Below are positions 1 to 7,489 of a stretch of 64,000 nt of DNA, piece by piece. This stretch comes from Paenibacillus cookii (GTDB taxonomy: Bacteria; Bacillota; Bacilli; Paenibacillales; Paenibacillaceae). The notes under the pieces were generated by a model that saw nothing but the letters and a program-made list of their open reading frames with translations, was not told the DNA's origin and did no database searches. The stretch lies in contig NZ_BORW01000006.1 of assembly GCF_018333375.1 (NCBI RefSeq), forward strand, positions 62,001 to 126,000, in the 5' to 3' direction. The translations under genes were made by a program, and so were the position numbers. How positions within the stretch are numbered: position 1 is the stretch's first letter; each line of letters starts with the position of its first letter.

Positions 1-1049
1 AGCCGCTTAGCGTTCAGGTCGGCTCCGAGCTGCTTGGCAAAGTTCTTGACGGGCTCGGGCAACCGCTCGACGGATCGCTGATCCCGACCCGGATGCCGTA
101 CAGTTCGACGTACAACGAGCCGTCCAATCCTTTGACCCGCCCAAGGGTCAAGGAACCGATCAGCATCGGAGTGAGGGCCATCGACGGACTGCTGACGATC
201 GGCAAAGGGCAGAGGGTCGGCATTTTCGCCGGCTCCGGCGTCGGCAAAAGCACGCTGATGGGCATGATTGCCCGCAACACGGACGCGGACGTCAACGTGA
301 TCGCCTTAATCGGGGAACGGGGACGCGAGGTTTTGGACTTTATCGAAAGGGACCTGGGGCCGGAGGGGCTGCAGCGTTCTGTTGTCGTCGTCGCGACGTC
401 GGATCAGCCGGCGCTTGTCAGGATCAAAGGCGCCCTGATCGCGACGACCATCGCGGAATATTTTCGCGACCGGGGGATGAACGTCATGCTGATGATGGAC
501 TCGGTAACCCGCTATGCCATGGCGCAGCGCGAGGTGGGCCTGGCCGTCGGCGAACCGCCGGCCATGAGAGGCTACACGCCTTCCGTCTTTGCCAGTTTGC
601 CGAAACTGCTCGAACGGGCCGGAACAGGACCGACGGGTTCAATTACGGCCTTTTATACCGTCCTGGTCGACGGCGACGACATGAACGAACCGATTGCCGA
701 TGCGGTCCGGGGGATTTTGGACGGCCATATCGTGCTGAACCGCAACATCGCCAATAAGGGGCATTTTCCCGCCATCGACGTGCTTGCGAGCATCAGCCGG
801 GTGATGAAGGATATCGCGCCGAAAGAGCAGATCGAAGCGGCGGACAATTTAAAAAGGCTGATGGCCGTTTACAAAGACTCGGAGGATTTGATCAACATCG
901 GCGCCTACCAACGAGGCTCCAACGAGCAAATCGACGAGTCGATCGATTATATCCAGCAGATATGGGACTTCACCAAGCAGAAGGTGGACGAGAAAGTAAC
1001 GCTGGAGCAGGTGCAGGAGCGTTTGATTTCCGAATTTTCAAGGAGATGA
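1..1049 (+). CDS. fliI: Flagellar export ATPase FliI (5' truncated by window edge)
   Basis: FliI is the cytoplasmic ATPase of the flagellar type III export apparatus; it hydrolyses ATP to unfold and deliver substrates to the export gate. The reading frame is open from base 3, and the first visible residues (VGSELLGKVLDGLGQPLDG) are the conserved stretch just before the catalytic domain, so the true start lies upstream of the window. A Walker A loop, GSGVGKST, lies about 77 residues into the fragment. A Walker B-like LMMDSVTRYA segment and the family GERGREV motif follow. The fragment of about 348 residues is the catalytic and C-terminal part of a roughly 440-residue protein. fliJ begins 9 bases after the stop. 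Confidence 0.97.
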   Translation, partial: PLSVQVGSELLGKVLDGLGQPLDGSLIPTRMPYSSTYNEPSNPLTRPRVKEPISIGVRAIDGLLTIGKGQRVGIFAGSGVGKSTLMGMIARNTDADVNVIALIGERGREVLDFIERDLGPEGLQRSVVVVATSDQPALVRIKGALIATTIAEYFRDRGMNVMLMMDSVTRYAMAQREVGLAVGEPPAMRGYTPSVFASLPKLLERAGTGPTGSITAFYTVLVDGDDMNEPIADAVRGILDGHIVLNRNIANKGHFPAIDVLASISRVMKDIAPKEQIEAADNLKRLMAVYKDSEDLINIGAYQRGSNEQIDESIDYIQQIWDFTKQKVDEKVTLEQVQERLISEFSRR

Positions 1050-1058
1050 CCTTAAGGG

Positions 1059-1502
1059 ATGAAATTTCAGTATGCGTTCCAGAAAATCGTGGATTTGAAA
1101 ACCAATGAGAAAACACAAGCCGAATGGATGCTATCCAGCGCGATCGGAAGATTGCAGGAAGAAAAGAAATCTCTTGAAGAGCTGCTTGAAAGCAGGGAAC
1201 GGATGGCGAAACAACTCCAGGAGGCTGCCGAACGGCGGGCGCCGGTAGCGAAAATACGCGAGTTTCAAATGTATGCCGATCATTTGCAGCAATGCATCGC
1301 CAAAAAATATTCCGACGTCGAGCGGGCGGACAGCAATGTCCAAATGAAAAAACATCAGCTGACCCGCAAAATGCTGGACGAACAGGTCTGGCTCAAAGCA
1401 CGGGATAAGGCTAAAAGTTCCTTTCAGCAAACCATGCTCCTGAGGGAACAGAACGAACTGGATGAAATGGCAACAGTCAGGTTCGCCATGAGAGCGAGAT
1501 AG
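1059..1502 (+). CDS. fliJ: Flagellar export chaperone FliJ
   Basis: FliJ is a small coiled-coil protein of the flagellar export machinery that links the FliI ATPase ring to FlhA. The product has 147 residues, typical of the family. It starts MKFQYAFQKIVDLK and is almost entirely charged and helical, with repeated Glu/Lys/Gln-rich heptads expected to form an antiparallel coiled coil. No membrane segment is visible. It sits directly after fliI with a 9-base gap that carries an AAGGGAT ribosome-binding-like sequence. The call rests on position, length and helix-rich composition, because FliJ sequences diverge strongly. Confidence 0.92.
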   Translation: MKFQYAFQKIVDLKTNEKTQAEWMLSSAIGRLQEEKKSLEELLESRERMAKQLQEAAERRAPVAKIREFQMYADHLQQCIAKKYSDVERADSNVQMKKHQLTRKMLDEQVWLKARDKAKSSFQQTMLLREQNELDEMATVRFAMRAR

Positions 1503-1548
1503 ATGGAACGAATCGAAACGATGCTGTGGCCTCGGGGGTGGATTGATT

Positions 1549-2475
1549 GTGGCAGATAAAGATTTTGATATAGAGAAAGAGTCTGCGGGAGGGTTTGAAA
1601 AGTTTCTGTTTTTCATGATCCCGATCATTTTTACGGTCGTGCTGATCGGCGTGCTGCTCACGCTATTTAACGTCGATGTTCGAAACAGCGTGCTGAGCGT
1701 TGCGGATAAAATTCCGGTCGTCAAAAACTGGGTTCCCGATCCCGTCAAAGACCCTGAAAAAACGAAGCTTCAAAACGCGAAAGATCAGGTCAAAAGCGCA
1801 AACGCGACGATCGACGAGCTCAAAAACAAGCTGGCGGCCAAAGAAGCGGATCTGCAAAAGGCCAAGGAAGAAAAAGCCGAGCAGGAACAGAAAGTGAAAA
1901 GCCTGCAGGACCAGCTGGAATCGGCGCAAAACGCGGAAACCGCAGCGCAGGGCGCAAATCCGGAAAACGCCGATCCCTATGAAAAGCAAATCAAGGATTT
2001 GGCCAAAATGTACGCCGACATGAGCCCGAGCAAAGCCGCGCCGATCATGCAGAACATGACGACCGAAGAAATGGTATTGCTCCTCAGCAGCATGAAAACC
2101 GACAGCCGGACAGCAATCCTGGCCAAGATGGACCCGAAGATTGCGGCGGATGTATCGATGAAACTGAAGGATGCCGTTTCTTCGAGCGATTTGGCGATCG
2201 CGGCGCTGCAATCCCGGATCAGCAAGGATGCGGCGGAGGAAAAAACCGGCTCGTCGAGCGGACTCGACAAAACGCAAATCAGCCAAACCTTTGCGAGCAT
2301 GCCTGCCAAAAGCGCGGCGGAGCTCCTCCTTGCGACCTATAAAATATCGCCAGACAAAGTATTGAAAATTTTGAACGAGGTGGCTGACTCGACCCGTTCC
2401 GGAATCCTGGACGCGATGAACGCCAAGGATCCCAAAACGGCGGCCGTCATCTTGAACAAATTGATGATCAAGTAA
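1549..2475 (+). CDS. MotE/YlxF-like membrane-anchored coiled-coil protein of the fla/che operon
   Basis: This occupies the slot of B. subtilis ylxF. The protein has one membrane segment (about residues 20-42), a Lys/Glu/Gln-rich coiled coil (about 75-125), and a C-terminal half resembling the MgtE intracellular N domain, with two helical repeats around YADMSPSKAAPIMQNM and FASMPAKSAAELL. In MotE of other bacteria this architecture stabilises or guides a flagellar motor component; its exact role in this lineage is not established. I chose GTG at 1549 because GGGGTG lies 8 bases upstream. The in-frame TTG at 1543 would leave only two bases. The gene lies between fliJ and fliK. Confidence 0.8.
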   Translation: MADKDFDIEKESAGGFEKFLFFMIPIIFTVVLIGVLLTLFNVDVRNSVLSVADKIPVVKNWVPDPVKDPEKTKLQNAKDQVKSANATIDELKNKLAAKEADLQKAKEEKAEQEQKVKSLQDQLESAQNAETAAQGANPENADPYEKQIKDLAKMYADMSPSKAAPIMQNMTTEEMVLLLSSMKTDSRTAILAKMDPKIAADVSMKLKDAVSSSDLAIAALQSRISKDAAEEKTGSSSGLDKTQISQTFASMPAKSAAELLLATYKISPDKVLKILNEVADSTRSGILDAMNAKDPKTAAVILNKLMIK

Positions 2476-2514
2476 GATCAGCCCTTTTCGGTTCGTGAAA
2501 GGAGGTGAAATCAT

Positions 2515-3822
2515 ATGAGTCTCGTTTTTCAAAACGTGGCCGCCGGAAACTCCCCAAGCGGAAAAACAGCGGCTGCCGGCGGCAAGCAGGCGGCGGGAAC
2601 GGGGGCCGTCGCGGGCGTATTCAATCAATCGCTGGCGCAAATGATGTCGGGGGATGCCTCGCAGCCAAGCGCCGCGATCGTAAATGCAGGCACGCTGCTC
2701 GAAGGCCTCCTCCAACTGGCGGGGATGGGCGCAACCGGCGAAGAAGCCGGAGGCGATGAGCAAGGCGTCCTGGACCTGCTGCAAAGCCTGACCGCCGACA
2801 TGGACAAGCTGGACGAGGCGGTTGCGGCCGATCCCGAGCTGCTTGCGGCGCTTCAGGGCTGGCTGCAGCAAGTTCAAAACCTGCTGAACCAGGCCAATTC
2901 GGCGGGGAATGCGGCGCAGGCGGAAAACGCGGATGCGCTGACGGGCCCTCTTTCCGAAAGTCCGGCGACGATTCGATTTGTCGTGCAGGACGGGATGGAA
3001 CAGCTCGCCTCCCTGCTGCAAAAACGGCAAGGGGCGCCAGGCAAGACGCAGCATCAGGCGCTTCAGCTTCTCCAGTCGTTCCAGGAGCTGATCAACAACG
3101 GGCAGGCGGCGCCATCGAAGCCGCTAGAGACACAGACGTTTGCGGCCCAGAGCAAAAATGCCGTGTTCGAACCCCGTATCAGCGTTTTGTCTAAAGGCGT
3201 ACAGCCCGCAGGCACCGAGCAGACGGCTGCCGGGGACCGCCACGAGCAGCCTGACGACCCGTTTGCTACCCAGCATACGGTAACGGCCGGCCAGCTGGCA
3301 TTGCGACACGGCATCAACGCTTCGGCGAAAGCCGCGGCACCGGTACCGGTCGAGAAATTTTCGGAAGAGATGAGCGGATTTGTCGTCAAAAATCTGGAAT
3401 TCGTGAAGCAGCAAGGAATTTCGGAGGCAAGAATCACGCTTTATCCGGAGCGCCTGGGCCAAGTGGACGTCAAGCTGACGATGCAAAACGGCCAGCTGAT
3501 CGCGCAATTTTCGACCGAGCATGCGGCCACAAAGGACCTGCTGGAACAACAGATGAGCCAGCTTCGTTCGACGCTGCAAACGCAAGGCGTGCAGGTTGAA
3601 AAGCTGGTCGTAACCCAGAACCCGTCGCCGCAATCGCAAATGTATCAGGACGGCGGACGCCAGCCGGGAGCAGGTCAGCAGCAGTCCAACCGCCGCTCCA
3701 AGGAGAAGGAGACGCCTACCGACGACGCGATCACAGTCGCGGAACTGGGGGAAGAGCTTAGCGAGTGGCTGGCAGCCCGGGAACAAGCGGACGGCGGCAA
3801 CATGTTTACGGCAAAAGCTTAG
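2515..3822 (+). CDS. fliK: Flagellar hook-length control protein FliK
   Basis: FliK measures hook length and switches the export gate from hook to filament substrates by acting on FlhB. The 435-residue product has a long low-complexity N-terminal part rich in Ala, Gly and Gln (residues 1-270), as expected for the secreted ruler region. A folded Flg_hook domain follows (about residues 300-370) with the characteristic ITLYPERLGQVDVKL core. The start ATG has an excellent AAAGGAGGTGA site. The gene follows the MotE-like gene and precedes flgD, the conserved order. The N-terminal half is too variable to identify without the C-terminal domain. Confidence 0.93.
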   Translation: MSLVFQNVAAGNSPSGKTAAAGGKQAAGTGAVAGVFNQSLAQMMSGDASQPSAAIVNAGTLLEGLLQLAGMGATGEEAGGDEQGVLDLLQSLTADMDKLDEAVAADPELLAALQGWLQQVQNLLNQANSAGNAAQAENADALTGPLSESPATIRFVVQDGMEQLASLLQKRQGAPGKTQHQALQLLQSFQELINNGQAAPSKPLETQTFAAQSKNAVFEPRISVLSKGVQPAGTEQTAAGDRHEQPDDPFATQHTVTAGQLALRHGINASAKAAAPVPVEKFSEEMSGFVVKNLEFVKQQGISEARITLYPERLGQVDVKLTMQNGQLIAQFSTEHAATKDLLEQQMSQLRSTLQTQGVQVEKLVVTQNPSPQSQMYQDGGRQPGAGQQQSNRRSKEKETPTDDAITVAELGEELSEWLAAREQADGGNMFTAKA

Positions 3823-3842
3823 CCAGACGGAGGTGAAAACAA

Positions 3843-4406
3843 ATGGCTTCGGAAATTTTTTCTACACCGAATGTATGGCCTAATTATTCGGCCGAAAACG
3901 TCGCAAGAGCGAGCAACAAAAAGCAGGAGCTGGGAAAGGACCAGTTTTTGAGCATTTTGATCAAGCAGCTGCAAAACCAGGATCCGATGCAGCCGATGGA
4001 GGACAAAGAGTTCATCGCGCAGATGGCCCAGTTTACTTCGGTAGAGCAGCTGATCAACATTTCCAAACAGCTGAATGCGATGAGCCAGTCCCTGGGCAAC
4101 GTCTCCGGCCTGATCGGCAAGGAGATCAGCTGGATCGACGACGCGAACAAGGACCAGGGCGGCGAAAGCAAAAGCGAGATGAAATCGGGCGTCGTGGACT
4201 CCATCATCGTGAAAGACGGCGTTCAGTACGCGTCCGTTGGTTCGCTGGCGATTCCGTTGGACAAGGTCATTGAAATCAAAGAAGCGTCCAAAACCGAAGA
4301 ACATCCGGCGCCGGATCAAACGCCTCCTGGAGATGATCCGAAAGGTGCGGAGCCTGCTGGCGCTGATTCGAATACCGACGCACCCGGAAGCGGTGAATCG
4401 GCATGA
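3843..4406 (+). CDS. flgD: Flagellar hook assembly (capping) protein FlgD
   Basis: FlgD forms the scaffold cap on which FlgE subunits polymerise into the hook. The 187-residue protein contains the conserved N-terminal block around residues 33-72 (KDQFLSILIKQLQNQDPM, then QMAQFTSVEQL) that is diagnostic of FlgD. The C-terminal part ends in an acidic, Pro/Glu/Asp-rich tail, which is longer than in the roughly 140-residue B. subtilis protein. A GGAGGTGAAAAC ribosome binding site precedes the ATG. The stop codon overlaps the next gene by four bases (ATGA), suggesting translational coupling. Confidence 0.95.
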   Translation: MASEIFSTPNVWPNYSAENVARASNKKQELGKDQFLSILIKQLQNQDPMQPMEDKEFIAQMAQFTSVEQLINISKQLNAMSQSLGNVSGLIGKEISWIDDANKDQGGESKSEMKSGVVDSIIVKDGVQYASVGSLAIPLDKVIEIKEASKTEEHPAPDQTPPGDDPKGAEPAGADSNTDAPGSGESA

Positions 4407-4786
4407 ATGAACGCATAACCATCGGGCAGCTGTATCCTTCCAAGATGTATCCCGCAGTCAAGAACGCCGCTCAGCGAAGCTTGCAGCGGGAAACGCCAGC
4501 AACCTCGTTTGACCGGTTATTCCGACATGAGCTGCTGAAATTCAGCAACCATGCGGCCAAGCGGCTGGAGCAAAGAGGCATTGAACTGCAGGGGGACCAG
4601 TTGGCCAAAATTCAAGATGCCGTTGACAAAGCGGCGGCGAAAGGAAGCAAGGAATCGCTCATCTTGCTGCAAGACATGGCGCTGATCGTCAATGTGGCAA
4701 ACCGGACGGTCGTGACGGCGATCGACGGAAATTCGATGAAGGACAACGTGTTTACGCAGATCGACAGCGCGATCGTTATATCTTAA
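4403..4786 (+). CDS. Flagellar operon protein of the TIGR02530 type
   Basis: The 127-residue product belongs to a small family found between flgD and flgE in Gram-positive flagellar operons. Its hallmark is the stretch LLKFSNHAAKRLEQRGIEL followed by a helical part and the ending AIDGNSMKDNVFTQIDSAIV. There is no signal peptide or membrane segment, so it is likely cytosolic. Its biochemical role is not established; position suggests help with hook assembly or hook-subunit export. It overlaps flgD by four bases and is followed by a 78-base gap carrying two hairpins before flgE. Confidence 0.88.
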   Translation: MNERITIGQLYPSKMYPAVKNAAQRSLQRETPATSFDRLFRHELLKFSNHAAKRLEQRGIELQGDQLAKIQDAVDKAAAKGSKESLILLQDMALIVNVANRTVVTAIDGNSMKDNVFTQIDSAIVIS

Positions 4787-4787
4787 T

Positions 4788-4838
4788 CTGGCTGGCCCGA
4801 CAGGAAGCCAGTGGACCGCTGACCGACAGACGCGGTCC
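4788..4838 (+). promoter_or_regulatory. Two hairpins in the flgE leader
   Basis: Between the preceding stop and flgE, CTGGC (4788-4792) can pair with GCCAG (4807-4811), and GGACCGC (4813-4819) pairs perfectly with GCGGTCC (4832-4838). Neither is followed by a T run, so they look like intra-operonic stability or processing hairpins rather than terminators. The second hairpin ends 12 bases before the flgE GGAGG. Confidence 0.6.
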
Positions 4839-4864
4839 TTACACGACGAGGGAGGAATAAAACT

Positions 4865-5686
4865 ATGATGAGATCCATGTATTCCGGCGTATCAGGCATG
4901 CGGGGGTTCCAGACCAAGCTTGACGTCATCGGCAACAACATCGCAAACGTGAATACGATCGGCTTCAAATCCGGACGGGTCATGTTTAAAGATGTCATAA
5001 GCCAGACCGTGGCAGGTATTACGGCCCCGGAAGACTCTGTTCATGGCGGCGTGAATGCCAAGCAAATCGGCCTTGGCGTATCCGTTGGTTCCATCGATAC
5101 GATGCATCTGGGCGGCAGTGCCATGATGACGAATAATCCAACGGACCTGCGCATCGATGGGGACGGATTTTTTCTTGTGAAGCTGGATCCGGCGCAGGAC
5201 CCGCCTTTTTTGACCCGGGCTGGCGATTTCCATATTGATGCTTTGCAGCAGCTCGTTACTTCGGATGGCCTGTTTGTATGCGATACCGACGGAGCGCCGA
5301 TCAAGCTGCAAAGCAACACGGTCTCTTTTTCAATCTCTCAGGATGGAACGATCATCCAGAAGCTCGATGACGGGACGACGGACAACGGAACGAAGATCGG
5401 CGTAGGCAAAGTGCCCAACCCGGAAGGCCTGGAGAAAATCGGCGGGAACCTGTTCCGGATGACGCTCAACGCCAAGGAAGACGGACTGGTCGACTTCCCG
5501 GCCGACGCCAATGACGCCACGAAGGGCACGGGCGCGGTCATCGCCGGGCAGCTTGAGATGTCCAACGTGGACCTGACGAGCGAGTTCACGGAAATGATCG
5601 TGGCTCAGCGTGGCTTCCAGGCCAACTCGCGGATTATTACAACGTCCGACGAGGTTCTTCAAGAGGTCGTCAATCTGAAACGTTAG
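4865..5686 (+). CDS. flgE: Flagellar hook protein FlgE
   Basis: FlgE polymerises into the hook, the universal joint between rod and filament. The 273-residue product carries both family signatures: the N-terminal rod-type motif near residues 4-40 (MYSGVSGMRGFQTKLDVIGN, then NIANVNTIGFKS), and the C-terminal coiled-coil motif SNVDLTSEFTEMIVAQRGFQ near the end. Its length matches the short Bacillus-type FlgE (about 264 residues) formerly annotated FlgG. The position after flgD also supports hook rather than distal rod. A strong GGAGG site precedes the ATG at 4865. Confidence 0.95.
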   Translation: MMRSMYSGVSGMRGFQTKLDVIGNNIANVNTIGFKSGRVMFKDVISQTVAGITAPEDSVHGGVNAKQIGLGVSVGSIDTMHLGGSAMMTNNPTDLRIDGDGFFLVKLDPAQDPPFLTRAGDFHIDALQQLVTSDGLFVCDTDGAPIKLQSNTVSFSISQDGTIIQKLDDGTTDNGTKIGVGKVPNPEGLEKIGGNLFRMTLNAKEDGLVDFPADANDATKGTGAVIAGQLEMSNVDLTSEFTEMIVAQRGFQANSRIITTSDEVLQEVVNLKR

Positions 5687-5700
5687 TAAATGATCGTAGC

Positions 5701-5721
5701 GGGAGAGGGACCGCCTCTCCC
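5701..5721 (+). promoter_or_regulatory. Perfect intergenic hairpin between flgE and swrD
   Basis: GGGAGAGG (5701-5708) and CCTCTCCC (5714-5721) form an uninterrupted eight-pair stem with a five-base loop. Only a weak run (GAATTT) follows, so it is probably a stabilising or partially terminating intra-operonic element. It lies 11 bases upstream of the swrD ribosome binding site. Confidence 0.65.
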
Positions 5722-5744
5722 GAATTTCCATAGGAGGCTCTGCT

Positions 5745-5969
5745 ATGATTTCTGTTACCCGGTTAAACGGCTCACCAATATGGCTGAACGCTTTGCTTAT
5801 CGAAACAGTGGAAGAAACGCCAGACACCTATATTACGTTGGTCACAGGCAAACGCATGATCGTTTTGGAAAAAGCAGCTGAGGTCATTTCCTTGGTGAAA
5901 CAATACAATCAGGAAATCGGCGTTCACAATGCCACAATCAAAGTGCAACAAATGGAGGAAAACTCATGA
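5745..5969 (+). CDS. swrD: SwrD/FlbD-family flagellar protein
   Basis: The 74-residue product belongs to the FlbD/SwrD family, whose B. subtilis member is required for swarming because it increases flagellar motor power. The family pattern I-x-V-T-R-L-N-G near the N terminus is present (ISVTRLNGSPIWLNALLIE), followed by the TPDTYITLVTGKRMIV block and an amphipathic C-terminal helix. It lacks a signal peptide or membrane helix. A TAGGAGG site lies 8 bases before the ATG. It overlaps fliL by four bases, as expected for the swrD-fliL pair. Confidence 0.92.
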   Translation: MISVTRLNGSPIWLNALLIETVEETPDTYITLVTGKRMIVLEKAAEVISLVKQYNQEIGVHNATIKVQQMEENS

Positions 5970-6427
5970 AAAAAATGCTGCCCTGGCTGATTACTATACT
6001 TCTGGCGATAACACTGATCGTGGTTGCTGCTGTTTTGCTAGCGCCTCAATTCGGAAAAGACTCCACTTCGAATGCTGCGGCTCCGGCGGCCGAGGGGAAA
6101 AAATTATCAGCGGATGAACTCGTGGAAATGACGTCTGAAATCAAAGATATCAAAACCAATCTTGCAGATCAGGATTATATCGTATTGATGAATTTTGCGT
6201 TCCAATTGAACGATAAGAAATCCAAAGAAGCATTCGACAAGATCAAGGAGTTTAAAATCAAACCGATTATTATCAAAACCCTTGCAGACACCAAGCCGGA
6301 AGAATTAAAGGGCTCGGAAGGCAAGGACCAATTAAGCGCAAAATTGATCAATCTGATCAATAAGACCCTGACTGAAGGGAAATTGAATCAGATCGAAATC
6401 ACAGAGTACCTGGTAACGCCGATCTAA
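5966..6427 (+). CDS. fliL: Flagellar basal-body protein FliL
   Basis: FliL is a single-pass membrane protein that surrounds the stator units and supports torque generation. The 153-residue product has an N-terminal membrane segment (about residues 5-25, LPWLITILLAITLIVVAAVL) and an extracytoplasmic FliL domain ending in QIEITEYLVTPI. The ending is a strongly conserved FliL feature. It is translationally coupled to swrD by an ATGA overlap and followed by a 63-base gap with a hairpin ahead of fliM. Confidence 0.93.
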   Translation: MKKMLPWLITILLAITLIVVAAVLLAPQFGKDSTSNAAAPAAEGKKLSADELVEMTSEIKDIKTNLADQDYIVLMNFAFQLNDKKSKEAFDKIKEFKIKPIIIKTLADTKPEELKGSEGKDQLSAKLINLINKTLTEGKLNQIEITEYLVTPI

Positions 6428-6430
6428 ACG

Positions 6431-6474
6431 AAGGATTCTCCCTAACATGCTGTAGAGAACCCAAGACAATCCTT
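6431..6474 (+). promoter_or_regulatory. Hairpin in the fliL-fliM gap
   Basis: AAGGA-TTCTC (6431-6440) can pair with GAGAA (6455-6459) and, past an internal loop, TCCTT (6470-6474). The fliM ribosome binding site AAGGGGGTGA starts just after. The stem is interrupted and has no T tract, so a role in mRNA stability is more likely than termination. Confidence 0.45.
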
Positions 6475-6490
6475 TAAGGGGGTGAGATGA

Positions 6491-7489
6491 TTGGTTGACG
6501 TATTATCGCAAAATGAGATCGACGCCCTGCTTGCCGCGCTTTCGTCCGGCGAAATGGATGCGGAGGAGCTGAAAAAAGAGGATACCCAGAAAAAAGTCCG
6601 GTCTTATGACTTCAAACGGGCGGTCCGCTTTTCCAAAGACCATATCCGGAGCCTCACGCGCATCCATGAGAACTTTGCCCGTTACCTGACGACGTATTTC
6701 TCGGCACAGCTGCGCACTTTCGTGCAAATCAGCGTCGTACAGGTCGAGCAGCTTCCTTATGACGAATTTATCCGGTCGATTCCCAAAATGACGATTTTGA
6801 ACATTTTTGAAGCCGAGCCGTTGGAAGGAAGAATGGTGCTCGAGGTTCACCCCAACGTTGCGTACGCGATGCTGGATCGTTTGCTGGGCGGAGTAGGCAA
6901 TGCGCCCACGAAGATCAATACCTTGACGGAGATTGAGACAACCATCATGGAGAAGATTTTCAGCCGGGCTTTCGACAGCCTCGCCGAGGCCTGGAAGACC
7001 GTGCTGGATATCTCGCCCCGGATGGAAGCGATGGAAACGAATCCGCAATTCATGCAAATCGTGTCTCCGAACGAAACGATCGCGCTCATATCGCTGAGCA
7101 CCAAAATCGGGGATACGACGGGAATGATCAACCTCTGCATACCGCATGTCGTGCTTGAGCCGATCATGTCCAAGCTTTCGGCGCACCAATGGTTCGTCTC
7201 GGAGAAAAAATCAAGCATCCCTGAAGAAGCCGAATCGCTCAAGTACCGGATCAGTCAGGCGAAGCTGAATATCGTGGCCGAACTCGGCACGAGCCATATT
7301 TCCGTATCCGAATTCCTGAGCCTCAGCGTCGGGGATGTCATCAGCCTCAACAAAGCGGTGGGCACCGGCCTGTCGATCCGGGTAGGAGACCGCCTGAAAT
7401 TCATCGGAAGCCCGGGAACGCTGAAGGATCGGGTAGCGGTTCAAATCGACGAAATTGTCAGCGAAGGAGTTGAGGAATTTGACGAGTAA
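6491..7489 (+). CDS. fliM: Flagellar motor switch protein FliM
   Basis: FliM is the C-ring protein that receives phosphorylated CheY and sets rotation direction. The 332-residue product begins with the CheY-P-binding EIDALL motif (residues 8-13), continues with the CheC-like middle domain (residues 45-230, including LDRLLGGVGN), and ends with a SpoA/FliN-like domain (about 250-325). The start is TTG at 6491, supported by AAGGGGGTGA about five bases upstream. The C terminus overlaps the start of fliY, a coupling seen in many Firmicutes. Confidence 0.97.
   Translation: MVDVLSQNEIDALLAALSSGEMDAEELKKEDTQKKVRSYDFKRAVRFSKDHIRSLTRIHENFARYLTTYFSAQLRTFVQISVVQVEQLPYDEFIRSIPKMTILNIFEAEPLEGRMVLEVHPNVAYAMLDRLLGGVGNAPTKINTLTEIETTIMEKIFSRAFDSLAEAWKTVLDISPRMEAMETNPQFMQIVSPNETIALISLSTKIGDTTGMINLCIPHVVLEPIMSKLSAHQWFVSEKKSSIPEEAESLKYRISQAKLNIVAELGTSHISVSEFLSLSVGDVISLNKAVGTGLSIRVGDRLKFIGSPGTLKDRVAVQIDEIVSEGVEEFDE

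Noticed and set aside
1663..3054. 463-codon minus-strand frame opposite the MotE-like gene and fliK
   Set aside because: It is antisense to two well-supported flagellar genes and has the skewed composition expected from their GC-rich third positions.
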